A stretch of 64,000 nt of DNA from Mycobacterium kubicae (GTDB lineage: Bacteria > Actinomycetota > Actinomycetes > Mycobacteriales > Mycobacteriaceae), in contig NZ_CP065047.1 of NCBI RefSeq assembly GCF_015689175.1, positions 248,001 to 312,000 on the forward strand, in the 5' to 3' direction. Below, piece after piece: positions 45,396 through 52,961 of the stretch. How positions within the stretch are numbered: the stretch's first letter is position 1; every line of letters begins with the position of its first letter. The position numbers were made by a program, and so were the translations under genes. The notes beneath the pieces are model-generated. The model was not told the origin of the DNA. It did no database searches and saw only the letters and a list, made by a program, of their open reading frames with translations.

Positions 45396-46073
45396 TTGGA
45401 CGGCTACCGCGACTCAATCCGCAAGGTCATGTCAGACCTAGCGGAACAGTCGACCGCGGGCACCGGGGTGAACCGCGCTCTGGGAACGGTGACCGCAGGT
45501 GCGGTCAGACTCATTCGGGGTGCCGAGTGCGCGGACCTCATGCTGATCGACGGGGAGCGATTCGAATCGGTAGCCCCGACGGCCGCCTTTGTCACTGAAT
45601 TGGACGCAGTCCAAATGCAATACGGACGCGGTCCATGTCTGGAGGCGGCGCTCGACGATCCGGTCATTCGAGTACCTGATCTCGCACGTGAGGGTCGGTG
45701 GCCGGAATTCACCGCGGCCGCCACCGCCCGGGGCGTACGCAGCGTCTTGACATTCCAGATCCATCGCTGTCAGCACTGCGCGGGCGCGCTGAATGTGTAT
45801 GGCTGTGCCGCCGGAACTTTCACCGTGGAAGACGAAGCAATCGGAGCGATGCTCGCGGCTCACGCGGCAATCGCGCTGTTAGCCCATCAGAAGGCCGCGG
45901 CCCTCGACTCCATGGACGACCGCGACGTCCTCGGCCAAGCCAAGGGCATTCTCATGGAGCGTTTCAAGATCGATGCAACACGCGCGATGCAACTCATTGC
46001 AGCGCGGTCGAAGGACGCCAACGCATCCATCAAGTCCATCGCCCACGACATCATCAGCTTCATCTCTGAGTGA
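45396..46073 (+). CDS. GAF-ANTAR domain protein (RNA-binding antiterminator type)
   Basis: 225 residues from TTG 45396; ATG 45429 is the alternative. The GAF domain (about 15-160) includes GRGPCLEAALDDPVIRVPDLAREGRWPEF and the beta strands VLTFQIHRCQHCAGALNVYG with three Cys residues that could form a redox or metal-sensing site. The C-terminal ANTAR domain (about 168-222) has VLGQAKGILMERFKIDATRAMQLIAARSKDANASIKSIAHDI, which fits the ANTAR helical bundle. It would bind nascent RNA to prevent termination in response to a ligand. It stands alone after two upstream hairpins. Confidence 0.85.
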   Translation: MDGYRDSIRKVMSDLAEQSTAGTGVNRALGTVTAGAVRLIRGAECADLMLIDGERFESVAPTAAFVTELDAVQMQYGRGPCLEAALDDPVIRVPDLAREGRWPEFTAAATARGVRSVLTFQIHRCQHCAGALNVYGCAAGTFTVEDEAIGAMLAAHAAIALLAHQKAAALDSMDDRDVLGQAKGILMERFKIDATRAMQLIAARSKDANASIKSIAHDIISFISE

Positions 46074-46134
46074 CGACTTCCCCGTGGCGGTCATGATGAG
46101 TGGCGCAACGCCGAGCCGAATATGATCGTCAACC

Positions 46135-46752
46135 GTGGCGAGTCGAACCGGTATGGGCGGAGTAGTGGCGCTGTTACTAGCGGTAAGCCTCGGCGTCTTC
46201 CCGGCGCAGGCAGACCCGAACGTCGCGCTGCCGCCGATCACCGCGACGGGAGCCGGCCCGATCCCCGGCGGTGGGGACGATGCGGAGCAAGCACGAATCG
46301 GGATGCAGCTCAGCAACCTTGACGAAGCAGACATTCAGGAGGGGGACGGCTCAGACGCGGCGGCGTTTATCAGTGCGGCCGCTGCGGCCAAGAACTCTTC
46401 CCTGTCATCGGCGTTCGTGCCCGTGCAGCGAGTGCTGGGCTGCCAGAAAGACAACACGTCCTTCGGTGTTCGCGCCTACCGGCGGGCCGACGGCCAGTGG
46501 GGCGGCGCGATGCTCGTCGTCGCCAATAGTGCGACGCGCAACCTGGACGCACTGACCGCCTGTGTCAAATCCAGCTGGCCTGCGCCGTCACCGGGAGACG
46601 CCACATCGATGTGCGCCAGCGGCTGGACGTATCCCACATCCGGGGAAAACCACCGGCCGGAAACCTATTACGTGTTGTTGGCCGGCACCGCCGGTGACTT
46701 CTGTGGTGCGCTGAACCAGAGCTACGGCAACTTCGCCACAGCCTGGCCCTGA
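46135..46752 (+). CDS. Secreted protein of unknown function
   Basis: 205 residues from GTG 46135. A Sec signal peptide is clear (GVVALLLAVSLGVFPAQA, cleavage near residue 26). The mature part is about 180 residues with a stretch of Ala/Ser near 76-90 and four Cys (in VLGCQKD, TACVKS, SMCASG and DFCGAL), which could form two disulfides. The C-terminal CASGWTYPTSGENHRPETYYVLLAGTAGDFCGALN is reminiscent of small mycobacterial secreted proteins, but I recognise no family. It is probably exported to the envelope or medium. Confidence 0.7.
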   Translation: MASRTGMGGVVALLLAVSLGVFPAQADPNVALPPITATGAGPIPGGGDDAEQARIGMQLSNLDEADIQEGDGSDAAAFISAAAAAKNSSLSSAFVPVQRVLGCQKDNTSFGVRAYRRADGQWGGAMLVVANSATRNLDALTACVKSSWPAPSPGDATSMCASGWTYPTSGENHRPETYYVLLAGTAGDFCGALNQSYGNFATAWP

Positions 46753-46770
46753 TCCGTGGACACCACTGGC

Positions 46771-47331
46771 CTATCGCGCGGCCGCTATCGATTGGCGGGA
46801 TAACTCAACGGCAATGTCGCACGGGTCGTACAGCGGTCTTCTCTGGTAGCGAATCGACCATTCGAAGAAGTCGTCCTGATACTGAATGGCAACGTCACAG
46901 AGCCTGTTGACGGCCTTGGTCACCGAAGCGACCGCGATGAATCCGTGGTGACCATCGATGGTGATGTCGTCCACCCGCGGTCGCATCCGCTCCTCGCTGC
47001 TACGTTCGCGACCGATCGGACTGCCGCGAAACCACGTGAAGGAAAACCACGGACCGTCGACGGTTCCCCGGGCCAGCCACTGACACCCCACCGAGTTGCG
47101 GGCGGTGGTGACCAGCCCGGGAACCCGGGTCAGCCGGCTGACGGTCTCGTCGGTCACACCGCCGCATTCGGGGAAGAACGGTCCATGTGCCGCGGCTCGC
47201 GTGGTCGACGGCGACGACGAGCGTTGAGCGCCGGGACCCGAAGTGCCGCCGCTCGTACAGGCGGCTACCAGCACCGGCTGCAGCGCAGCGGCGATCGCCA
47301 ATACGGCCACTGCGCGCGGGTGTCGGGACAT
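46771..47331 (-). CDS. LprB-like DUF3558 lipoprotein
   Basis: 186 residues from ATG 47331 (GTG 47343 is an in-frame alternative). The lipoprotein signal ends in VAAC with the lipidated Cys at 25. The mature part, with GPFFPECGGVTDETVSRLTRV, SVGCQWLARG, FSFTWFRGSPIGRERSSEE, ITIDGHHGFIAVASV and PCDIAVELSRQSIA, closely parallels M. tuberculosis LprB (Rv1274, 185 residues) as recalled. Its role in the cell envelope is unknown. It follows a polysaccharide deacetylase gene by 70 bp on the same strand. Confidence 0.88.
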   Translation of the reverse strand: MSRHPRAVAVLAIAAALQPVLVAACTSGGTSGPGAQRSSSPSTTRAAAHGPFFPECGGVTDETVSRLTRVPGLVTTARNSVGCQWLARGTVDGPWFSFTWFRGSPIGRERSSEERMRPRVDDITIDGHHGFIAVASVTKAVNRLCDVAIQYQDDFFEWSIRYQRRPLYDPCDIAVELSRQSIAAAR

Positions 47332-47401
47332 GTTGGTAATCACTCATACCGCAAAGTTCTGCTCGAAGCCCGTCGCCGATGCCGGGGGCCCGGTCGCGCG
47401 G

Positions 47402-48220
47402 TTACGCCGTCTTGAGGAAGACGTCGTTGAGGGTGACCGAACGCAGGTTGCGCGCGCGGATGATCTCGACGAGCTGAGGGTAGACGTGGGTGATTGGCAG
47501 GTGATTGAGGTGTCCGATCACGATCCCCTGCGGAACGAAGTATTGGTCGGCCATCTTCACGATGTATTCCTCGGTGATCAACGTCGAATCCGACAGTGAC
47601 CCTGACCAAAGGACCGGGATCGCATAGCCGAGGTCGGTGGCGACGGAGTCGGCGTTGGCGTCGTGCTTGGCGTAGGGCGGTCGCCAATACGGTTTGGCCG
47701 CAACGCCATACGTCTTCTTCAGGAAATCGTCGTTGCGCACCAGCTGCTGTGCGATCTGTCCCTTGTTGAGCGTCGTGAGGTCCGGGTGAGACCAGGTGTG
47801 ATTGCCGAGTTGGATTTGACCGGAATCGACCAGCGGGCGCAACAGCTTGAGGTTGTCCGTCCAGGAGTCGTACACGCCGTTGACGAAGAATGTCAGTCGT
47901 ATGCCGGTGTCCTTGGCGAACTGGGTGTAGGCGCGCACGACCTCGGAGTTGACGCCGTCATCGACGGTCAGCGCCAGCAGGTCACCCTCGCCGGGCAGTC
48001 TGTTGAGCACACCACCACCCGGTAACCGGATGCGCGCACTCGGTGGCGGCGGGGGCAACAAGCCGGCGACGGTCGGGCCGGCTGCGGGATTGGCGGCTGC
48101 TGCGGGGGCCTGAGCGAAGGTGCGCGGTTGCGGGTCGACCATGCAGCGAGCCGCCCCTACGCTGACGACCGTTGCTGCAGCGAGGGACCCGAGGAATCGG
48201 CGCCGGTTCAGCTCTGACAT
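47402..48220 (-). CDS. Secreted polysaccharide deacetylase (NodB domain)
   Basis: 272 residues from ATG 48220. A Tat-type signal begins MSELNRRRFLGSLAAA with the twin arginines. A proline-rich linker precedes the NodB domain, with LALTVDDGVNSE (catalytic Asp and metal Asp), LGNHTWSHPDL (metal His pair), KPYWRPPYAKH and IVIGHLNHLPIT as the catalytic His motif. The family removes acetyl groups from chitin, peptidoglycan or related sugars and it resembles the mycobacterial Rv1096-type enzyme. It leads the LprB-like gene on the same strand. Confidence 0.9.
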   Translation of the reverse strand: MSELNRRRFLGSLAAATVVSVGAARCMVDPQPRTFAQAPAAAANPAAGPTVAGLLPPPPPSARIRLPGGGVLNRLPGEGDLLALTVDDGVNSEVVRAYTQFAKDTGIRLTFFVNGVYDSWTDNLKLLRPLVDSGQIQLGNHTWSHPDLTTLNKGQIAQQLVRNDDFLKKTYGVAAKPYWRPPYAKHDANADSVATDLGYAIPVLWSGSLSDSTLITEEYIVKMADQYFVPQGIVIGHLNHLPITHVYPQLVEIIRARNLRSVTLNDVFLKTA

Positions 48221-48452
48221 GTGACGGCCGAGGTTCTGCTGCGCCTGCAACCACGCCGGCGCCCGTGCGGGACACCTAGGTTGACTAACGACGACGCCAC
48301 AGCAGCGAACCGTACCATGACCAGCCTCGTTCACCGGGCAGCGTCGAGCGTGTGTTCGCGGCTTTCACTGTGCGGCCTGGGTGGCAAAGTCCCACGAAGT
48401 CCGCCGTGAGTACTCGCCCGACGCCTTAAACGCACACTCGACGCAAAGTCGG

Positions 48453-49007
48453 TCAGGCCGGATCATCGGCATCCCACGGGATGACGCCGGACACCCAGTG
48501 GCTCAGTTGTTGCACTTGGTCATTGCGGTGCAAGTGGCGCGGCGGCGTGGCGAAACTGGAATACGGCCGGCACCGGATCACCACCCGGTTCTCCCGTTCG
48601 CACATATCCCTGACGGCCGGGCGAGCTTCTTCCCCGAGCGGTTGCCCGGACATTCGACCGGCGACGGCCGTCATGACGTCGACGGCCAGATCCGGGTCGG
48701 CGTCGAGCGTAGCGTCGGCATACACCTGCAGATAGCTGAACGGCCAGCGCTCATCGAGGACGCACAGGCTCACCTTGCCGTCGCGTTCGATGACGCGGGC
48801 CTTCCCCCGCCCCGCCATCGTCGAGACCAATAGCTCGTCGTCATCGGTGGGGACGTAATACACGATCGACATCGCAGGACCGTCGTTGCGGCGGCGGTAC
48901 CCGAACACACACGTCCGGTGGGTGCGGACAAATTCCCGTCGCTCGGACGGCAGCATGTCCCGATCGGTGGGAGCGGTATAGGGCTCGGGCGCCAGAGGTA
49001 GCAGCAT
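48453..49007 (-). CDS. PPOX-fold flavin/F420-type protein
   Basis: 184 residues from ATG 49007, with GAGGAAC upstream. It is a split-barrel pyridoxamine-phosphate-oxidase-like fold: EFVRTHRTCVFGYRRRNDGPAMSIVYYVPTDDDELLVSTMAGRGKARVIERDGKVSLCVLDERWPFSYLQVYADATLD, which matches the mycobacterial F420-binding PPOX/FDR family pattern (key parts VSTMAGRGKARVIERD and VYADA). A TetR gene is divergent 57 bp away and likely controls it. The substrate is unknown. Confidence 0.85.
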   Translation of the reverse strand: MLLPLAPEPYTAPTDRDMLPSERREFVRTHRTCVFGYRRRNDGPAMSIVYYVPTDDDELLVSTMAGRGKARVIERDGKVSLCVLDERWPFSYLQVYADATLDADPDLAVDVMTAVAGRMSGQPLGEEARPAVRDMCERENRVVIRCRPYSSFATPPRHLHRNDQVQQLSHWVSGVIPWDADDPA

Positions 49008-49054
49008 GACGAAGTTCCTCGCTGAGGGGATGGTTGACCACCCCGGTTAATATT

Positions 49055-49069
49055 GGATACAGTGTGTCC
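49055..49069. promoter_or_regulatory. Operator overlapping TetR start
   Basis: GGATACAGTGTGTCC is palindromic at six of seven pairs, and covers the GTG start at 49064. It is the most likely site for autorepression by the TetR at 49064 and for control of the divergent PPOX-fold gene. Confidence 0.55.
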
Positions 49070-49753
49070 ATTAATCACGAAGGTGTCAAACAGTCACTGG
49101 GCCGCACCCGCGGCCGTCCAGCGCTGCCGTTGGACCGGATCCTCACCGCAGCGCTGGACATCGTCGACGAACACGGGGCCGATGCGCTGTCGATGCGGTC
49201 TCTGGCGCAGCGTCTGGGGTCGGGCACGGCCACGCTGTACCGGCATTTCGCCGGGCGCACGGAATTGGTCGCCATGGTGGTCGACCGCATGCTCGGTGAA
49301 GTGCACCTCGACGCTCCCGGACTGTCCTGGCAGCACGCCTGCACATCGCTCGCTCAACAGATGTTCGACGCGCTGGGGCGACACGGGAATGTGGCGTCAC
49401 TGCTGATCGGACAGGTTCCGACCGGCCCGAACGCGCTGGCTCAACGGGAATTCGTGCTGTCAGTGCTGCTGCGGAATGGGTTTGCGCCGGTCATCGCCGC
49501 GCACGCGTACGCGACGTTGTCTCGGTACGTCTTGGGGTTCGCCATCCAGGTTTCGACAGCTGCGGCTACCGCCCAGGACGACGCAGCCGTGTCCGCGGCG
49601 TTTCGTCAGCTCGATCCGTCGCAGTATCCGGCCACGGTGGCGGTGGCCGACGAACTGCCGGTCCCATTAGCCGAAGAGTTCAACTTCGGGCTGAGCCTCA
49701 TCGTGGCGGGTCTCGCAGAACGCAACGACGAACCGCACGCATCGGGCCGTTAG
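49064..49753 (+). CDS. TetR family regulator of the PPOX-fold gene
   Basis: 229 residues from GTG 49064 (an ATG at 49034 exists upstream but would include the operator). The N-terminus is GRTRGRPALPLDRILTAALDIVDEHGADAL, followed by LAQRLGSGTATLYRHFAGRTELV, giving a TetR helix-turn-helix at about 17-65. The C-terminal domain is of TetR_C type, with a stretch of apolar helices. It is divergent from the PPOX-fold gene and overlaps tail to tail (4 bp) with the next TetR gene. Confidence 0.88.
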   Translation: MSINHEGVKQSLGRTRGRPALPLDRILTAALDIVDEHGADALSMRSLAQRLGSGTATLYRHFAGRTELVAMVVDRMLGEVHLDAPGLSWQHACTSLAQQMFDALGRHGNVASLLIGQVPTGPNALAQREFVLSVLLRNGFAPVIAAHAYATLSRYVLGFAIQVSTAAATAQDDAAVSAAFRQLDPSQYPATVAVADELPVPLAEEFNFGLSLIVAGLAERNDEPHASGR

Positions 49754-50376
49754 GTCCGGACGAAGAGCGCGCCCCTGATCATCCGCTTGGCGGAGTTCAG
49801 GGTGGCGTCATAGGCCTCCGGGGGCAGGCTGGCCGCTTGCTGGGACAGGCCGCGAGTCAGCGCGCAAATGGCTTCCACGGCGGCCGCGGCGTCGATGTCA
49901 GCGGACAGCACGGCGCGTGCTTGCGCGTCCTCCACGATGGCACTGATGACATCGCGTAGCGCTTTCGATCCGGGGTACGTCGGGCTGCCGCGCCGCGACT
50001 GGATCGCACTTTCCACCCGCACCGCGCGCAGGAAGCCGGCCAGATAGGGGTAATCGCTGATCAGTCGTTTCGACTCGTCGAGCACCGCGTCGAGGCGATC
50101 GAGCACATCGTCGTATTGCGCTGCCGCCGTGCGCAGCCGGGGCAGCACAATGTCCTCGATCTCCTCGCTGGTCGCGGTCAGCAGTTCGGATTTGTTCGCA
50201 AAATAGTGGTACAGGCTGCCGCTGGTCATCTCGGCGGCGCGGGCGATCTCTCGGATCGAAGCCTGCGCGTAGCCCACCTCGGCCACAGAGCGCATCGCCG
50301 CGGTGAGGATTCGCCGCCGCGTTTGCTCGCCGCTCGCGCCGACGGGGCGACCGAGGTGGGCGGGGCCGGCTGTCAT
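49750..50376 (-). CDS. TetR family regulator A of the divergent pair
   Basis: 208 residues from ATG 50376, with a strong GGAGGAGGG site. Its N-terminus LGRPVGASGEQTRRRILTAAMRSVAEVGYAQASIREIARAAEMTSGSLYHYFANKSELL (key features: LGRPVGASGE and a HTH at about 17-57) is nearly identical in plan to the divergent TetR starting at 50491. It ends with RMIRGALFVRT. The pair share the intergenic palindromes at 50405-50428. It is probably a repressor of the nearby monooxygenase/PE cluster, or of its partner. Confidence 0.9.
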   Translation of the reverse strand: MTAGPAHLGRPVGASGEQTRRRILTAAMRSVAEVGYAQASIREIARAAEMTSGSLYHYFANKSELLTATSEEIEDIVLPRLRTAAAQYDDVLDRLDAVLDESKRLISDYPYLAGFLRAVRVESAIQSRRGSPTYPGSKALRDVISAIVEDAQARAVLSADIDAAAAVEAICALTRGLSQQAASLPPEAYDATLNSAKRMIRGALFVRT

Positions 50377-50404
50377 GCCGCCCTCCTCCAGGTCCCTCGG
50401 ATCC

Positions 50405-50428
50405 AATTGATCGATCGAATATATTCGA
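50405..50428. promoter_or_regulatory. TetR-pair operator region
   Basis: AATTGATCGATCGAATATA (50405-50423) is 15/19 identical to the site before the monooxygenase genes. TCGAATATATTCGA (50415-50428) is a perfect 14-bp palindrome. Both lie in the 114-bp gap between the divergent TetR genes. Confidence 0.6.
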
Positions 50429-50490
50429 CCACGCCGGTACGGTGGCCACGGTCGACGGGCCGCCACATGCACGTAAGGACACCTCTGGCC

Positions 50491-51132
50491 ATGACCCCCG
50501 CCCAGTTGGGCCGCCCCGTCGGCGCCAGCGGCGAAGAAACTCGCCAGCGGATCATCCTCGCCACCATGAAGTGTGTTGCCGAGGTCGGCTATGCGCAGGC
50601 GACGATCCGGGAAATCGCCCGCGCGGCCAATGTGACCAGTGCCAGCCTGTACAACTACTTTCCCAACAAGGCGCAGCTGATCAAGGCGACCATCGCGGCA
50701 CGGGCCGAAGCGTCGATTCCCCGGTTGCGTGCTGCCGCCCAAGGGCCCGGCGACGCCATTGCGCGAATCCAGGCGGTGCTCGACGTATGCGGCAACTTGA
50801 TCCGTGAATATCCGGACCTCGCCGCGTTCGAGTGGGCTATTCGGGCGGCGAATGTCATCCCCACCGACGGCGCCGGCGCCTCGGACGACGCTGCCGGTTT
50901 TGTGACGTTTCGCGGGATCATCGAGAGCTTGGTCGACGAGGCGATCGGGCATGGGGAACTCGGCGACGACCCGGACCGGCGCGGTGCGATCGAGGCGATT
51001 TACGCGCTCATCTACGGCTTGACCGAACTCGCGGCCACATTGCCGGCAGCGCAGTATCACGCTGCGCTGCAATCGGCCAAGGTATTGGTCGAGGGCGCGC
51101 TGTTCGACCGCAACCAGGCGGCCGGGCCTTGA
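50491..51132 (+). CDS. TetR family regulator B of the divergent pair
   Basis: 213 residues from ATG 50491; ATG 50467 is an in-frame alternative. The N-terminus MTPAQLGRPVGASGEETRQRIILATMKCVAEVGYAQATIREIARAANVTSASLYNYFPNKAQLI parallels the divergent TetR A over about 60 residues (LGRPVGASGE, VGYAQ-IREIARAA, -S-LY-YF-NK). The C-terminal portion also aligns loosely (LPAAQYHAALQSAKVLVEGALF versus LPPEAYDATLNSAKRMIRGALF). The two therefore arose by duplication. It directly precedes the two monooxygenase genes. Confidence 0.9.
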   Translation: MTPAQLGRPVGASGEETRQRIILATMKCVAEVGYAQATIREIARAANVTSASLYNYFPNKAQLIKATIAARAEASIPRLRAAAQGPGDAIARIQAVLDVCGNLIREYPDLAAFEWAIRAANVIPTDGAGASDDAAGFVTFRGIIESLVDEAIGHGELGDDPDRRGAIEAIYALIYGLTELAATLPAAQYHAALQSAKVLVEGALFDRNQAAGP

Positions 51133-51135
51133 TGC

Positions 51136-51155
51136 AATCAATCGATTGATTATAG
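51136..51155. promoter_or_regulatory. Operator/promoter of the monooxygenase operon
   Basis: AATCAATCGATTGATT (51136-51151) is a perfect 16-bp palindrome directly followed by TATAGAG, a plausible -10 (TATAGA). The same TCAA-N4-TTGATTATA arrangement recurs before the PE gene. Confidence 0.65.
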
Positions 51156-51182
51156 AGTCCTCGCGGAGAGTGGGGCCGCACC

Positions 51183-52961
51183 TTGACCAGAACTGCTGCG
51201 CAGTTGACAGACGTCGATGCGCTGCGCCGCAAGTACGCCCGAGAGCGAGAACGGCGAGTGCGGGCCGACGGCATCGCTCAGTACGTGGAAGTCGCCGGCG
51301 ACTTCGCCCGGTTCGGTGCAGATCCCTGGGTCTCGGAGACGATCACCCGCGAACCATTGACCGACGAGGTCGACGTGGCGATCGTGGGGGCCGGCTTCGG
51401 CGGGCTCTTGACGGGCGTGCGGTTACGCGAACTCGGGGTGCAAAGTGTGCGATTGATCGACCGGGCGGCCGATGTGGGCGGCACCTGGTATTGGAACCGT
51501 TACCCCGGAATCGCCTGCGACGTCGAGTCCTATGTCTATATGCCGCTGCTGGAAGAACTCGGTTACATCCCTACGGAGAAATACGCCAAGGGCGCCGAAA
51601 TACTCGACCATTGCCGTCGTATCGCCGAGCGGTACGACCTGTACCGCGACGCCTGCCTGCAGACAGAAGTGCGCGAAATCCGCTGGGAGGCAGGGACTTC
51701 CCGGTGGGTTATCCGGACGAGTCACGGCGATGTGATGCGGGCGAAATTCGTGTCGATGGCCAACGGCTACCAGGCCAAGCCCAAGCTCCCCGGAATCCCC
51801 GGCATCAACGCGTTCGGTGGTCACGCCTTCCACACCAGCCGGTGGGATTATCGCTACACCGGTGACCAGCTGGAGAATCTGGCCGACAAGCGCGTCGGCA
51901 TCATCGGTACCGGTGCCACTGCCGTGCAGTGCATTCCACACTTGGCCGCCGCGGCGCAGCGACTCTACGTCTTCCAGCGCACACCGTCGTCGGTCGACGT
52001 GCGCGCCAACGCACCCACCGATCCGCAGTGGGTGAACACATTACAACCCGGGTGGCAGCGCCGGCGCATCCAGAACTTCCAAAGCCTGACTGCGGGAGGG
52101 CAGTCCGATGAAGACCTGGTCGCCGACGCTTGGACCAGCATCACTCGCAGGCTTCCGGTCATGCGGCATGACACCGAAGGAGCACGCACCCGCGACATCG
52201 AACTGGCCGACTTCTCCAAGATGGACGAGATACGCGTGCGTGTCGACGAACTCGTGACCGACCGTGCCACAGCCGAGGCACTCAAGCCGTGGTACGGCTA
52301 CTTCTGCAAACGGCCCTGCTTTCACGACGAGTATCTGCAGACCTTCAACCGGGACAACGTCACATTGGTCGATACCCGGGGTTCGGGAGTGCAGCGCATC
52401 ACTGAGTCTGGCGTCGTCGTCGACGGCGTCGGCCATGACGTCGACTGTTTGATCTTCGCGACCGGTTTCGAGGTCGGCACGGACTACTGCCGTCGTACCG
52501 GCTTCGAACTGATCGGCCGCGACGGTGTCACGTTGACCGAGCAGTGGCGCGACGGTGTGCGTACCTTTCAGGGCTTGTGCGCCAACGGATTTCCGAACTG
52601 CTTCATCGAAAGCATCGCCCAGGCCGGCTTGACGGTGAACTTCCCCTACCTGCTCGACGTACAAGCCACCCACGTCGCATGGGTCATCGCCTGGGCCCTG
52701 GAACACGGCGTCCAGGAACTGGAGGCAACACAAGACGCGGAAGCCGCCTGGGTCGACACAGTGGTCGAGCGCTCGGCGGCCACTGCCGAGCGCGCCAAGA
52801 CGTGCACTCCCGGCTATTACAACCGCGAAGGCAAGGCGGACGCCAAAACTCGGCAAGGCAGCTTCTTCTTCGGTGCGCCCACCGAATACGCCGACATTTT
52901 GCAGGCATGGCGGGCCCAGGGAAACCTCGAGGGGTTGCACATTCGCGGGTTTCGCTCATGA
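51183..52961 (+). CDS. Baeyer-Villiger-type flavin monooxygenase I
   Basis: 592 residues from TTG 51183. An N-terminal extension of ~60 residues precedes the FAD motif GAGFGG (69-74) with GGTWYWNRYPGIACDVESY. The type I BVMO fingerprint F-x-G-x-x-x-H-x-x-x-W is met by FGGHAFHTSRW (211-221), and the NADPH motif is IGTGATA. It inserts oxygen next to a ketone to give an ester or lactone. It overlaps the second monooxygenase gene (ATGA), and a palindromic operator with a -10 lies just upstream. Confidence 0.9.
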   Translation: MTRTAAQLTDVDALRRKYARERERRVRADGIAQYVEVAGDFARFGADPWVSETITREPLTDEVDVAIVGAGFGGLLTGVRLRELGVQSVRLIDRAADVGGTWYWNRYPGIACDVESYVYMPLLEELGYIPTEKYAKGAEILDHCRRIAERYDLYRDACLQTEVREIRWEAGTSRWVIRTSHGDVMRAKFVSMANGYQAKPKLPGIPGINAFGGHAFHTSRWDYRYTGDQLENLADKRVGIIGTGATAVQCIPHLAAAAQRLYVFQRTPSSVDVRANAPTDPQWVNTLQPGWQRRRIQNFQSLTAGGQSDEDLVADAWTSITRRLPVMRHDTEGARTRDIELADFSKMDEIRVRVDELVTDRATAEALKPWYGYFCKRPCFHDEYLQTFNRDNVTLVDTRGSGVQRITESGVVVDGVGHDVDCLIFATGFEVGTDYCRRTGFELIGRDGVTLTEQWRDGVRTFQGLCANGFPNCFIESIAQAGLTVNFPYLLDVQATHVAWVIAWALEHGVQELEATQDAEAAWVDTVVERSAATAERAKTCTPGYYNREGKADAKTRQGSFFFGAPTEYADILQAWRAQGNLEGLHIRGFRS

